A stretch of DNA of 64,000 nucleotides from Scilla litardierei (lineage: Eukaryota > Streptophyta > Magnoliopsida > Asparagales > Asparagaceae): positions 194,877,689-194,941,688 of the forward strand of contig CM061141.1 of NCBI GenBank assembly GCA_030789695.1. Reading direction: 5' to 3'. The notes below the pieces were generated by a model. It did not search any database, was not told the DNA's origin, and saw nothing but the letters and a program-made list of their open reading frames with translations. Both the position numbers and the translations under genes were made by a program. Positions 1 to 11,683 of the stretch are shown piece after piece. Each line of letters starts with the position of its first letter. Positions within the stretch are counted from its first letter, which is position 1.

Positions 1-681
1 GTTGCAGTGGACCAAAAGCTATATCGAGGTATGATTGGTTCCTTATTGTATTTGACTGCATCTAGGCCTGATATAATGTTTGCTGTATGTTTGTGTGCAC
101 GATTTCAATCAAACCCAAAAGAATCTCATTTGAAAGCCATTAAAAGGATCTTTAGGTACCTAATCAGTACACCTACTTTAGGCCTTTGGTATCCTTCTAG
201 TGGTAACTTTGATTTGGTGGGTTATTCTGATGCTGATTATGCGGGTAGTTTAACTGATAGAAAGAGCACTAGTGGCACTTGTTTTATGCTAGGACACTCT
301 TTAGATTCATGGTCTAGTCGTAAGCAAAATAGTGCTGTATTATCCACTACTGAAGCAGAGTATATTGCCCTCGGCAGTTGCTGTGCTCAAGTACTGTGGA
401 TGATGCAAACATTATCTGACTACGGACTAGCTCTTAAAAGAGTTCCTCTTCGATGTGATAGCAAAAGTGCCATAGATCTTTCTAATAATCCCGTACACCA
501 CTCTCGCACTAAACATATTGACGTAAGACACCATTTTCTTAGAGATCACCTCACCAAAGAGGATGTGTCTGTGGAGTTCGTTCATACGGAATCACAACTT
601 GCAGACAAATTCACCAAACCTTTGGTTGAGGCTCGCTTTTGTCGTCTTCGTCTTGAGCTTGGTATTATTGATAAAACTTAG
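1..681 (+). CDS. pol: Copia pol C-terminus (RT tail and RNase H), 5' truncated by window edge
   Basis: The frame is open from base 1 to a TAA at 679-681. It begins in the RT tail ([18 protein letters not shown]), a segment diagnostic of copia pol. RNase H follows: the SDADYAG segment holds the first acidic residues, STTEAEYIAL supplies the glutamate and RCDSKSAI the next aspartate, and the TKHIDVRHHFLRD and QLADKFTKPL blocks close the domain. No stop or frameshift interrupts it. Family knowledge says this domain removes RNA from the RNA-DNA hybrid during reverse transcription in the virus-like particle. What precedes it is outside the window, so intactness of the whole polyprotein cannot be judged. 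It is a different subfamily from SIRE-B at 13806-23275. Confidence 0.9.
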   Translation, partial: VAVDQKLYRGMIGSLLYLTASRPDIMFAVCLCARFQSNPKESHLKAIKRIFRYLISTPTLGLWYPSSGNFDLVGYSDADYAGSLTDRKSTSGTCFMLGHSLDSWSSRKQNSAVLSTTEAEYIALGSCCAQVLWMMQTLSDYGLALKRVPLRCDSKSAIDLSNNPVHHSRTKHIDVRHHFLRDHLTKEDVSVEFVHTESQLADKFTKPLVEARFCRLRLELGIIDKT

Positions 682-1941
682 TACGAGATTCCATACTTTC
701 TTGTGTGCTTGACTTTTTTTTGTGTGCTAGCAGTTGCATTATTATGTGTGCATGATTTATTTTTTCTTTGTGTGATTACATCTCATGTTTGCTTTAGTAT
801 CGCATGCATTAAAAACAAAAAAAACAAAAAAAATTGAAAAAACAAAAACAAAAGAATGGTGCTTCAATGTGTATCTTTGTCTTTGATTCATTCAAAAGAA
901 GTATTCATGAATGATTTTCATATCTATGTAGAAATTGTTGTATTATTTCTTTTGCTACATGCGCATGTCCATCTCTCTAAATATTCATGGCATGTTCAAT
1001 GACTGAAAATAACTTGATTTCTCCACCACCTACTTCACTTCCACATGAATTATTATTGTTGCACATTTGGAGATATCGTTTATGAAATTGGAAATGTGAA
1101 TGTAGGAGGAAAACGTAACTGAAAATCTAAGGGATATGATATACCTTGCCATGGATAAAAAGTGAGCATTACAAATGTTACTACAAGTATAAAAATTGAA
1201 CGGAAAAATACATGCTCTGTATGAAAAATGGATACAATCTTTGGCAACGGTATTACCCACGAGTATCCAACATAAGCTTTATGGGTAAACTTTAGCGTTG
1301 GTGTTCTTACTTGTCAAGCAATACCACCCCCACATTTAAGAGTCCATATTTGCTATGTTTTGGGGTGTGGTACCTTGAACTCATTTTTTAATGAGATGGG
1401 AAAAATCAATCCTAGGTGATAAACTGTTATATGGAAAATGTGGATTGGTTCTGGTTGACTTTCTTAACTGATTCTCCCTCTGTGCTTCAATTTTACTCAT
1501 CACACATACCCGTTGGTGTTGAAGTCGTAGTTGTTTACTTTCATTGAATTTTGACTTGATTATTTTATGAGTGTATGCATGCAATTGTTGGTAATGGCTA
1601 ATAATTCATTCTTTTTGCATAATATATATGTCTTCGTGTTATGACTTTTGATGATAACAAAGGGGGAGAAAATATGGGAAGATTTGGTATTTCCTATTCA
1701 CTTGGTACTATCTTTGGAATGCTCGCAAATATATGATTGTTTGCGTAAGGGGGAGTATTAATGAATATTGGGAAGCACAACAGTAGGGGGAGCATGCTTA
1801 TTGATATACGTTATACATCATTGTTTGCACATTATTTCATCTCACTGCATGTCATCCACTATTGCCACACTATCACACACACATTATACATCATATTGCT
1901 CAAATCTTATACTTGGTTTGTCATCATCAAAAGGGAGAGAT
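682..1941 (+). other. SIRE-A non-coding region between pol and 3' LTR
   Basis: No ORF longer than about 75 codons resembles a known protein, so no env-like gene is recognisable. The stretch holds an A-rich patch near 810-855 and several polypurine tracts of AGGGGGAG type (about 1660, 1748 and 1785) before the final tract that abuts the LTR. Confidence 0.6.
1928..1941 (+). promoter_or_regulatory. Polypurine tract of SIRE-A
   Basis: CAAAAGGGAGAGAT lies directly before the LTR TG. SIRE-B has the same arrangement on the other strand, with CATCATCAAAAAGGGGGAGAT before TGTTGG. This is the expected plus-strand DNA primer. Confidence 0.75.
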
Positions 1942-3428
1942 TGTTGGTAGCAACGATCTATGAACTTCGTGTTTGATGATAACAAATGTGTGTGAACGTT
2001 TTTAACGTGTGTGTTAAGTGTTTCAGGAAAGATAAAGCTTGGAGAAACTCATTGTGTGATGTGGCCAATATGATGAGAAGAAGGTGATACTCTATTAATT
2101 CATTTAACCCTAGTAGCAGCCGCGCCTTTGTTTTTCACAAAAAATTCCCTGGCCGGCCCAATGAGAGCATGCCTCTTTGAATATAAATGTTAGCATGCCT
2201 TAAGATCAGTTGATTAAAAAAAGGTCCAACAATTCTTTTGAACGCAATCTGTTGATATATATATATAAGACTTTAAGTCCTAGGGTAAGCCGCCACACAA
2301 AAAAGGGAGGAGCCGTGCGTTTAGGTTTTTCTTTTCGGAGAGCACAGAAAAATATCCTGCGTGTGTCTAATTTTTTTTAGGATTCTTTTGTAGCCGCAGC
2401 CTCCTGTTTTTTGAAATAGTTCATCAATTTTTTTGAGTGCTGCAAGTCAAAAGATTAAGCTTTTGGTGATCCCATCAAAAAAATTTTCATGGCCTCTTGC
2501 GTGTCCACTTCTGTTTTGTTCTCCACTAAATAATTTCAAAGAGGAGAGAGCATGGTTTATTTTTTAATGTTTTGTTCCTTGGCAAAATAGCAAAGACAGT
2601 GCAATTGCTCTCTCTCTTCTCGAAAACTCCACGAAATCCACCAAGGCCGCATATTTTTTTTAACCTACCAATCAAAAACACCTTGGCCGAAGTCTGTGTT
2701 TGTCCCTCTTTTCTTTCAGAGAGCTGCACAATTGTTTGCATTTATTTTTAGGGGATAGCCGCAACAAATTGAAGAAAGGCGCCGCACAAAATCTTTTTGA
2801 GCAAATCCCCAAGAGCAGACCAGCTTGTATCTTCATGTGAGGAGACGCAAATCTGTTGCCCTATGAAGTCTGTCGCAACCTGCTTCTGATCTTGAGGGTG
2901 ACACAACCTGCTGACTGTTGGGGACTCCTGAGGGGACTACTACTTGTCAGATTTATCTGACCTCGCACTGATTGACAGAGACATCAACACCGTCACGATT
3001 GAGCAATTCTAAACTCTGAACCTTATTTTATTTGTGATTTGATTTTGTGATCTCTGTTAAACGATTTATTATTTGTTTGGGGACTTGGCTAGTTGGGGCT
3101 AGCCAAGAGAGAGAGCTTTAGTAGTATTGTTATTGTTTGGGCACTTTGGTGAGTGCAGGTGCTGAGAGCCAGGTGAGTGTAGGGTTGGTGCCCTAGCTAC
3201 AGGTTGTACCAGTTAACTCTAATAATCTAGTATTGCTTTTGGGGCTGGATGTAGGTCGTGGGTGCGACCGAACCAGGGTATATCGCCTGTGCATGCTGTG
3301 ACTGCTTTTCTAAACTCTGCATCTGGTTGATTGTGCTATAACTGCGTGTGATTTCTCGTGGGTTGCACGAGAATTTTTATAAGCCTATTCACCCCCCCCC
3401 CCCTCTAGGCTTAGATCCAGATCCAACA
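1942..3428 (+). repeat. SIRE-A 3' LTR (1487 bp)
   Basis: It starts TGTTGG and ends CCAACA, perfect inverted terminal hexamers. The last 45 bases carry the C-run followed by CTCTAGGC, a conserved signature of SIRE-type LTR ends; the complete SIRE-B LTR has the complement at the matching end. No second LTR copy of this family is in the window, so the boundaries rest on the termini and the adjacent polypurine tract. Confidence 0.8.
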
Positions 3429-4999
3429 CTCTTCGGGTAGTCGACTCCCTAAGAGCAGTAGTCGACTCCCAGAGGGATATTATGCATAGCTCAGTTAAAC
3501 GAATACTTAAAAAGATTACACAGAAAATATAAGAAAGAAGCAGATACAAAAACTGATCTTGCACTATATTATAAATGAGTTACAATATAATACTCAATGA
3601 ATCAAGATAAACTAATAGAGATAAAAAATCACAGAGAGTGCAAACGCAAACACAAGGATTTTTATCCTGGTTCCCCACAACTCTGGGTACGTCCAGTCCC
3701 CGACCAATCCGGTACGAGATTTCCACTATCTGCATTGGCAAATAAAAGCACCTAACTCCACTCGTTAGGATTTTCCCACACACCTAGCCTTGACCAACAC
3801 TGCAATAGCTCAACACCTAGACTTGTCTAGGGTTTCCAACACCCTTACAACAAAGGGCAAATCACAAAATGAAAATCGATATCCAACTCACCACAATATT
3901 TGGTGGAGTTTGGATTTACGCCCAAATTCTATAGCCAATAGTAATAGATAACAATTGTGTATTCGTGGCTTAATAGAATATGATCTTAGATCACACAAAG
4001 ATACGAGTTAAGTCTTTGTGATCTAAGTCAATGTTTTCAAAAAATTCTTTCAAATAAAATCAGAGAATAGAGAGCATGGATTTTGAAAACAATAGCCAAA
4101 TAAAAATTGATCTCAGAAAATAATATCTTAAAGAAAAGAGATCAGAAATATAAAAACAGGTTTGGCTTGAAAGAAATGAGAGATGAAAAATCAGAGATTC
4201 TTTAGAATTTTGCACAAGAGAGAATTTTGATTTCAAGTATATTGTGTATGATCTCAAGAAAACCGATCCTCTATTTATAGGTAAAATGAGAGGATTTGAA
4301 ATTCAAATTCGTTTGAGTTTTGCCCCGAGAATCATGGGAGCAATAAGTTAGAGAGATAACAAAAGTCAGGTCAAACATTGAATTTCAACAGATGGTAATC
4401 GACTCCTTAGGATTGGTAATCGACTCCCAGAATGTTTCAGGAGAAACCAATTCTCTGCTGGTAGCCGACTCCCACTCCTTGGTAGTCGACTCCCAGAGGA
4501 GTTTCTTCTGAAACTTGGCTAGTAAGACATTAGTTAGCTCTTGGGTGTAATGGAGTTTAACTACCAAAAATGAGAAGTGACTAGAAAAAGTTCTCAATAG
4601 TTTTGAAAACGATTTTAACAGTATTTAAAATGTTTAACTTTGAAATCATTTGTGTGTGTTATCTATACTTTTGGCTTTAACATAACCCTAAGAAGGACAC
4701 AACTCACACACTGTAGACTTAGGACACGTCTTCAGAAGCTTGATCAGATGATGATGTAGATGTGAGCCTCTCTTAAGCTTCCATTCCATTTGAGCTTAAG
4801 CTTCATCATCGAGCTAGCAACATTCGTCCTTGTCTTTGCTAAGTGAGTGTAGATTGCGCTTCTTTGGACTATGTATAAAGCTGCGTAATCTGCACACTTT
4901 AATTGTAGTTTAGTTAGTACACTAACTTCATTTGGTGTGCTCATCATCAAAACCACTTGGGGTTGGAATTCAATTTCCATCAAAGATGATACAAAGAAT
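3429..4999 (-). repeat. LTR-like fragment of another copia element, minus orientation
   Basis: There is no coding sequence. On the minus strand there is a TATA box (CTATAAATAG, 4271-4280). Upstream of it in that orientation lies a cluster of GTCGACTCCC-type repeats (about 4390-4500), and more copies lie at 3434-3475. Near 4905-4960 the sequence resembles the outer end of the SIRE-B LTR (a TTAGTTAGTACACTAA palindrome, then CATCATCAAAA). I infer the U3/R part of a SIRE-like LTR, cut on the left by SIRE-A and on the right by Copia-C. The exact family is uncertain. Confidence 0.5.
4271..4280 (-). promoter_or_regulatory. TATA box in the minus-strand LTR fragment
   Basis: Plus-strand CTATTTATAG reads CTATAAATAG on the minus strand. 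It lies about 110 bp downstream, in minus orientation, of the palindromic GTCGACTCCC cluster. This is the same order, repeats then TATA, as in the Athila-B and Chromo-2/3 LTRs. Confidence 0.5.
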
Positions 5000-5171
5000 T
5001 GTTAGAATGGGGGAGACCTTTGGTCTCTCCCCCCACCCCCACTTACATCCACCATTACACCCACTACTAAGTGGGTGTCTCTTGGTATAATACACTTGTA
5101 ACTCCTCTAATATCAATCTATATATGGCTATGGTATCAACCATTAGCTTAGACTTTTATATCAATCTAACA
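5000..5171 (+). repeat. Copia-C 5' LTR (172 bp)
   Basis: It is bounded by TGTTAGA and its inverse TCTAACA, and is followed at once by a copia-type primer site. The length is very short for an LTR but known for small copia lineages. No 3' copy is present for comparison. Confidence 0.75.
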
Positions 5172-5190
5172 CGTTATCAGCATGCTCTGA
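5172..5190 (+). promoter_or_regulatory. Copia-C primer binding site
   Basis: CGTTATCAGCA follows the LTR directly. The GTTATCAGCA form occurs at this position in one group of plant copia elements. I did not assign the tRNA; the iMet-type TGGTATCAGAGC used by SIRE-B is not present here. Confidence 0.55.
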
Positions 5191-6943
5191 AGTTGAGCCG
5201 AATCCCTGCAGACGGACGAACTTCGAGGACGCGGATAGGGCTTCCTTCTCCGACCTTCGCTTGATCCGCGGGTAGGATCTAGAGGTAAATTTTAAGAAAC
5301 CCCTATATCAATATTTGAACATGCGCATGTTGTTTCAATCTGTGATACTAATTTTCTAAGAGTACTATAGCAAATTTATAGCTAGAAAATCAGTTTTCAT
5401 AATCACAGATTTACTGATTAAACATATTTCAAACACATATAATTCCCCATTTTCAGATCTAAATCCGATTGCAAAATTGGGCAATAGACATCATAATCGG
5501 AATTGGGCAACAAAATTGAAATTGGGCAGCTGTTGTTTTCGGCGCGTGCGAAGTAAAATTACTTTCGGATCGCTCTCTTCTCGTCAGAGTATCGCCCCCT
5601 CCTGTCGAGGGGGGCTTTTCGATACGCCTCCCCCTCCTGTCGAGGGGGTCTGTAGCTATTCACACCGCTCGTTTTGCACCAGGGGGGCCTCCCTCCGGGT
5701 CTATGCCGAGCCCCCTGTTGAGGGGTGCCTCCGTGCGTGCCGCCCCCTGTCGGGGGGGGGCATCCCGATCAGCAAACCCCCCTGACAGGGGGGCCTTCTG
5801 CTGTGCCCCCCCTGTCGGGGGGAGGGGGGTGTCTCCCCCCGGTCGGAGGGGCATCCCCCTGTTGGGGGGGCATCCCAATCGGTAAACCAGGGGGCCTTCT
5901 CTTGCCTTCGAAGTTGAAGGGACACCAGGGGGGTCTTTTCGACTCCCCTGGCGGCTGACCCTAAATAGCCCCACTTCCCCCCATTAAAGCCCTAATTAGG
6001 GTAAGGGGGAGAAGAGACATGGACCTCCCCTGATGGGCCAGAAGCCCAGTAATTAACAAAATTGATAATATAACTGTGTATTTTGTTTTAGCTAACGGGC
6101 CCGCAGTAAGCCTGCGGGCCACTGGCCTATATGCCAAATTAATTTTAATTCAGAAATTAATATATATTTCTGTAAATGCCCTATTAAACCCTGAAAAATC
6201 CGAAATTTTTTTTGGAAAAATCCAGAAAAAATCAGGGGAAATCAGGGTGAGGAAATTGGGTTTGATTAACTCCTCTAGGGGTATTTTGTGGCAATTAATA
6301 AATTTGTAACTTAAATTTGATGTGCAATTGAATTTTACTCTCCTTATTTTAAATTGGATAAAAAATTAATTTACGTTTTAATAAATTACAAGGATCATGA
6401 GACCGCTCTGTCGTTAAGTTAGTTACCTAACATAACAGGTAATGATGTTTTCACGTGGTCCAAGTAACTATAAAACGTAAATTTAATATATTTATCCAAT
6501 AAAGTTGCCAGCGATGTTAAATAAAAAAATTGTATTGTTTATGCCTGTGATGTTGCATAATTATATTATTAAAACTGCCTGGAATGTCAGCAAGAATGTG
6601 TTGTGGTTTTTGGATCGGCCGTTATTAGTCACCACCATTTATTTTTCCTCGCGTTTTACTTTTTCTTTTTGAGTGAAAATGTTGTGATGAACTAAATGTA
6701 AAAGTCAAAACCCGAAGAAACTTCGCCTGAAGACGGAGGAAAATTGCTTGTGCTGGGACCCCCAAGGGTTTCCAAATTTTAATTTTAATTTTCTCGTAAT
6801 CAAAATGTATAAGGGACTTTGGACTTTTATTATATATTTTTTGGTGGTGACCGGCCAATCCCCACAACAGTCTTAGTTTTACTACTAAGCATGTCTTCAT
6901 TTTTGAATAATAATTAATTCATGTTTATTCCATGCTTAGATAA
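5191..6943 (+). other. Copia-C 5' leader with GC-rich hairpin cluster
   Basis: About 1.75 kb separates the primer site from gag. At 5588-5965 there are about eight copies of a C4-5/TGTCG/G4-8 motif (for example CCCCCTGTCGGGGG), each able to fold into a short C:G hairpin. A weak TATA-like CCTAAATAG follows at about 5952. The remainder (5966-6943) is AT-rich, and I see no convincing gene in it. Open frames in the GC-rich part occur on both strands and are compositional. Confidence 0.6.
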
Positions 6944-7915
6944 ATGGCAAAGATTGCGAGCTTCGATTTTGATGTTCTCGATGCGGTTGGAAAACATTAC
7001 TTGAGCTGGCAGATGGACCTGAAGTTCCATCTGTGCTCACAAGGCATAAGTCACACAATTCAGGCTCCAGCTACGGTTGTGAAAACTGATGAAAGGACTT
7101 CTACTGTTAGAGTCTCCGATGTAGAGAAGGTGAAAGCCATTATCTATATCAGGAGACATATTGATCGGACCCTGAAGGCCGAATGTCTAACAGTGGAAGA
7201 CCCTCATGAACTGTGGACAGTACTTGAGGACAAATACAAACATAAGAAAGATGTTATCCTCCCACGTGCACGTTATGAGTGGGAAAATCTCCGACTTCAA
7301 GACTTCAAGTCCGTAGCTGAGTATAACTCAGCTCTCCATAACATCACCTCACGCCTGAAGTTGTGTGGTGAACAAGTCTCGGAAACCCGAATGCTTGAGA
7401 AAACATATACATCCTTCCATGAGAAGGATGATATTCTCATACAACAGTATCGTGAACGCAAGTTCACGAGGTACTCTGATTTACTCTCCTGCCTTCTTAT
7501 GGCAGAGCAGAACAGAGACCTCCTACTAGCCACTCATAACCTAAGCCATGCTAGCTCTGCTCCTTTCCCTGAAGCTCACACAGTTTCTTCCCAGAAGATG
7601 AAGAACAAGCATAGAGGAAGATTCAACAAGGGTAAAGCTGCGAGGAAGCAGACTAGAGATCCTCCCCAGAACAACAATACCGAGGGGAAGAAAAAGAACA
7701 CGTGGAAGAGGAATACCTTTGACCAGACGTCTACTCCCAAGAAAACCGGGAAGACCAATGCCACAGAAGTGGCATGACTAGACATTGGTCCAGGGTCTGT
7801 CGTACTCCACGCCACCTCCAAGATTTGTATATAGCAAACCTGAAGCCTTTCGCAGAAACAAGCCTCCAACTCGGTTCAACACTGAGGATTTCGAGAATGA
7901 CGACCTTCTTGACTA
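6944..7915 (+). pseudogene. gag: Copia-C gag, frameshifted near its zinc knuckle
   Basis: A 277-codon frame (6944-7777) encodes a copia capsid of UBN2 type. The N-terminal segment contains SWQMDLKFHLCSQG, the middle holds the capsid helices with LTVEDPHELWTVLEDKY, and a basic tail rich in Lys, Arg and Asn runs from about residue 215. Family members then have a CCHC zinc knuckle. Here the frame stops, and the knuckle remnant (MTRHWSRVC, keeping only the His and last Cys) continues in another frame from 7774. A frameshift therefore separates capsid from nucleocapsid. The start ATG follows a gap-free run into the conserved N-terminus. Gag would form the virus-like particle; this copy probably cannot package RNA normally. 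Confidence 0.8.
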
Positions 7916-9933
7916 AAGCAAATTTAGTCATCTTTTCAGCATTTATCATTAATGTTTTAAATGTATCTTCAATTATGTCCTTCTCTATCTTAATTATGAA
8001 TCGAATGTAGTTTTACTTTTCATAAAAGTTTTTACATTCTTTTCTAAAGATGAAGTGTGAAAGCCTAGTGGATTGTGCCTCCACGCACACGATCCTTCGT
8101 GATAGATGCTATTTTAAAGGCATCATTAATTAGAATTGTCCCGTCACTACAATTTCGGGACTAAATAAAATAATCGAAGGATCAGGTGAAGCAATTTTAT
8201 TGCTCCCACACCAAACACAAGTTATAATAAAAGATGTTTTATTTCTCTATAATCAAACAGAAATCTATTAAGTTTCAAGGACATCCATTTAAACGGATAT
8301 TACTTGGAAACTGATGATTTCAATAGTGTTGAATAATTGTACATTATTCGTCATAAGGATGGTATTGAAACCATCCTAGAAAGTTTTAAAGGACTACCGT
8401 CGAGCCTTTATCAAACATACATCCAACCTATAAAAGCTAATCCGATAGAGCACCAGCAGTGTTCTACATCACCAGAATTCAATCTCTGGAAATTATAGAC
8501 TAGGTCACCCAGGACTGGCAATGATGTACCGCATCATAACCTAATCCCATAGACATAATTTGAAGAACCTGAAGATTCTTCAAAAGAGTGATTTTCATTG
8601 TCCCCCCTGTTATAAGGGTAAATTTAAATACGAGACCATCCCACCTGAAAGTGGGGTTTGAGTCTCCTGGCTTAATGGAGAAAATACAAGGAGACATTTG
8701 TGAGCCAATTCACCCATCAAGTTCTCCATTTCGGTACTTTATGGTACTGATAGATGCATCTTCATAAAATTATTTTCCATACTAGGCTAACAAAACTAAA
8801 GCCTGAAGCTTCTGAGACCATTTCTTGAGACACTAAGTCTTTGTCTCAATATGATACGCGTACTAATCTCTACGAAGATGAGATCTTGAAGATCCTTCAC
8901 ATTCAGAATACTTTCACTACCGGACAAATTTACTGATAACCAGAAGATTATTAGATCACATGTCCCTGCTGGCAATACGCCAGCTAGGATTGACATCCCA
9001 AACGATGGGTATAATCCACCGGCAACAGAATCAGCCATACCTCAAATAAAAAGAGGACGACCGCCTGGCTCCAAGGATAAATTCCCTCATAAGAGGAATA
9101 TACTTTGAGAAATAAAGAATATCCCACCACAAGATGCTGAGCTTGGACCTGTAACATATCCTGTCCTTCAGTCCCCCGAAGAGGAAGATACAGGAGAAAT
9201 ATAATAAAAATTTGTACGTACTGGGGAGGTACTTGACAGAAAAAGCACTGTCGTCGTCGTCGACTTCGCGTTCGATATTGCTATTCACGTCGCTAAAGTC
9301 GACGATTGTATCGATCCACTATCTCTAGCTAAATACAAACGAAGAGATGATTGGCCAAAGTGGAATGAAGCAATAGGAGTAGAGATGGACTCGCTCTTGA
9401 AACGCAAATTCTTTGGACCAGTAGTCCAAACACCAAGAGGTGTAAAGCCTGTGGGATACAAGTGGTATGCGTAAGAAAAATAAATGAGAATAATCAGATC
9501 GTACGCTACAAAGCACGGCTTGTATCTTAGGGACTTTTCCTAACGACCGGGGATGGATTATGAATATACATATTCCCCGGTTATGCATACGATCACATTT
9601 CGATTGATAATAAGCTTAAATGGAAGGCCTAAAAATGCAGCTCATGGATGTTGTGACTGTATATCTACATGGTAATATAGATAAAGATATCTATATGAAA
9701 CTTCCAGATGGTTTCAAAATACCAACAGAAATAAAAAAATAGACCTCGGGACGTCCATTCTGTTAAGCTTAAAAGATCATTATATGGTCTTAAACAATCG
9801 AGAAAATGTGGTATAACAGTCTGAGTGATTTTCTGGTTCAACAAGGTTTCACCAATAATGAAGTCTGCCCGTGTATTTTCATTAAAACCACGGGAACAAG
9901 ATTCGTATTAATAACCGCCTAATTAGACGACTG
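7916..9933 (+). pseudogene. pol: Copia-C pol, degenerate: protease, integrase and RT remnants
   Basis: No long frame survives, but copia blocks appear in order. Around 8068 is a protease segment with VDCASTHTILRD, a variant with Asp-Cys-Ala in place of Asp-Ser-Gly. Around 8500 is the integrase zinc-binding entry LGHPGLAMMYRI. Around 8675-8755 the integrase core shows GDICEPIHP and PFRYFMVLIDAS. Around 9640 is RT with LMDVVTVYLHGNIDKDIYMK. Around 9778-9933 are SLYGLKQS and the degenerated catalytic box ending in Leu-Asp-Asp. Stops and shifts lie between these blocks. Homology stops at 9933, directly after the RT catalytic Asp-Asp, where a chromovirus-like LTR tip starts. Confidence 0.75.
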
Positions 9934-9971
9934 TGTTACGCCCCGCTTCCCAAGTATGGAAGGCAAGATGA
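9934..9971 (-). repeat. 38-bp tip of a chromovirus LTR, minus orientation
   Basis: TGTTACGCCCCGCTTCCC closely matches the terminus of the Chromo-2 LTR (TGTCACGCCCCGCTTCCC at 37186), and the similarity continues more weakly to 9971, where the Athila-A LTR begins. I infer a minus-strand chromovirus that inserted into Copia-C and was itself hit by Athila-A 38 bp from its end. GACTG (9929-9933) is its candidate target duplication. The short length limits certainty. Confidence 0.55.
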
Positions 9972-11677
9972 TGTGTCCATATTTTCTACCTTTTTCATAT
10001 CATCATGACATTGCATTCCATGCCATTGTCGCATCCAAATCCCATATTTTCCTAGTTATCGCATTTTCGACGTTACATTCGAGTTTCGTAGTATTTTATG
10101 AGTTTTCAGGGATTTTGGAGCGATTTGTGACCCGATCTAGGTATGGACACATCTGACACGTTCGTGAGTTCGTTGGAGAAGATCTACAGGAGTTCGCCAT
10201 GTTTCGGGAGCCATGGGAGGAGTGGAGGAGAGAGCAGGAGGAAGAGAGGAGCTTCAGAAGCTGCAACAAGAATTTTCCCAGATGACTCGACCGAGCAGAG
10301 CAGCTGCTCGGTCGAGCAGATGCAAATAAGAACATCCGTGTAGATACGCAGCCTGCTCGTACCGAGCACTCATAGTGCTCGGTCAAGCAGCCTTTCATTC
10401 TGAAGCCCGACTCATCTCATGCACGGCCCAAGCAACTTTTCAGCAACCGAGTCAGCGCTTTGCTCGGACCGATCAGAGCTGACTCAGCCCGTGCAGATAG
10501 GGTGAAGATTTTAGAGAATTCGGATTTACTGTCGTGCTCGGTCAAGCAGTGCAGCTGCTCGGACCGAGCGACCGATCGATCAATGAATTACTCGACCGAG
10601 TCACCCACTCGGTCGGCGATGCTGAGGCCATTTTTGGAAGTATTTTTTGGAGCCGTCTGTTGCGTGATTTTGGGGAGCAAAGTCTGGAAGCTGCGACGCT
10701 CGAAAGAAAGGATTTTCCTTCTGAGTTTTTGGAGAGTTTTGGAGATGAGATTAGGAGATTAATTTTGTTAGATCGAGATTTACTTTTTGGGAGACTTTTG
10801 GATTGAAATTATTGTATTATTATTTTTTGTGCTCTATTACTTTGCGTATTGGGAATTTCTGTTCTTTGTTGGATCTGTTTCTCGTCTATTCTCTTCATCT
10901 CTCGCTGTAAGTTTTTAATCTCTTCATCTCTTCCCTAAAAGTTGCGTTTTTATCCGTCAACATCGCCATGAGTGAGTAGTTCTTTTCTAGGGTTGATGGG
11001 TTAGCCCTAAGATCCTGGGGGAAGACGTAGATCTGGATCCCTATGTTGAATTAGGAATTTAGGGGAGTATTTCGGTCGATCCTACCGAATCCCTAGATAA
11101 CCTGTACTAAGATTATGCCCATGGTCTGTGGAATTGATGTGCTTAGGGGTATCTTTAGGATTCGAATAGGGAAATCGGTGGATCCAACCAAGGCTCGTGA
11201 CCATGCCCGGCTCGTGCCTTGAGGGGATCCATCGACGAACTATATCGCTACATTGACGGCTACTGCCATTGCGTTAATGAGAGCCACCGAAATACCTCGC
11301 AATTCTAATCCACAAGAGTGGTACGAATTGGGAGATTTATCCCCTAATCCTAATGCAACGTAAGGATTCTATTGCAACATCGATCCCCGACGATCTTAGT
11401 GGTGATCCCTAATTCTCCAGTCCCTTTTTATTATTAAAACAACAACAACACAACAACCAATTCTCTCAACCCGGTAGCTATCTCACTTCGAGATATAGAA
11501 GTAAACTGAGAACCCAGATACATTATCACCGTCCATGTGGGATTCGATATCATTTATACTACAACTTGACACCGTCTGCTTGTGGATCGAGCCCAAAATT
11601 GAAACCTATGGGCCATACCACGCTTGGCGATCGTGACACCGCCGGGTGGAATCTAGGTGTAGGTTTCAGGTGCGTCA
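9972..11677 (+). repeat. Athila-A 5' LTR (about 1.7 kb)
   Basis: It starts TGTGTCCATATTTTC, matched by the 3' LTR at 29363 after a polypurine tract. The 3' end is placed at GCGTCA, six bases before the primer site; Athila-B has the same GTCA-AGTTT spacing. An array of GCTCGGTCGAGC-type palindromes fills 10276-10606. I see no clear TATA box. Open frames inside the array are shadows of the palindromes, not genes. Confidence 0.8.
10276..10606 (+). promoter_or_regulatory. Palindromic ACCGAGC/GCTCGGT array in the Athila-A LTR
   Basis: About ten short, mostly palindromic copies of CTCGGTCGAGCAGC, CTCGACCGAG and GTGCTCGG occur in 330 bp, separated by unrelated sequence. The same family-specific words recur inside the element at 24236-25170. 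They share an ACCGA core with the arrays of Athila-B and Chromo-2/3. The role is unknown; U3 regulatory repeats are my inference. Confidence 0.6.
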
Positions 11678-11683
11678 AGTTTT

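Larger units (their letters stand above)
1..3428 (+). mobile_element. SIRE-A: 3' portion of a Ty1/copia SIRE-type retrotransposon
   Basis: The window opens inside this element. In order it shows the end of pol (RT tail and RNase H), about 1.26 kb of non-coding internal sequence, a polypurine tract and a 3' LTR. The 5' LTR, gag, protease, integrase and most of RT lie to the left. The long LTR ending in a C-run plus CTCTAGGC, and several G-rich tracts before the LTR, are typical of the SIRE/Maximus lineage. The 5 bases after the LTR are CTCTT, which should recur before the unseen 5' LTR. Confidence 0.85.
5000..9933 (+). mobile_element. Copia-C: short-LTR Ty1/copia element with decayed pol
   Basis: It has a 172-bp 5' LTR, a primer site, a long GC-rich leader, gag and a pol full of stops and frameshifts. 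The sequence ends just after the RT catalytic Asp-Asp, where a different LTR terminus begins at 9934. I read this as an insertion, so the rest of Copia-C should lie beyond the window. The candidate target duplication before the LTR is AGAAT (4995-4999). Its partner cannot be seen. Confidence 0.8.

Noticed and set aside
3391..3404. Poly-C microsatellite
   Set aside because: It is the standard C-run near the end of SIRE-type LTRs.
5477..5974. Overlapping open frames on both strands in the GC-rich stretch
   Set aside because: They arise from C:G repeat composition, occur in several frames on both strands, and resemble no domain.
10143..10806. Open frames within the Athila-A LTR
   Set aside because: They read through palindromic repeats in a U3 region and have shifted counterparts on the other strand.
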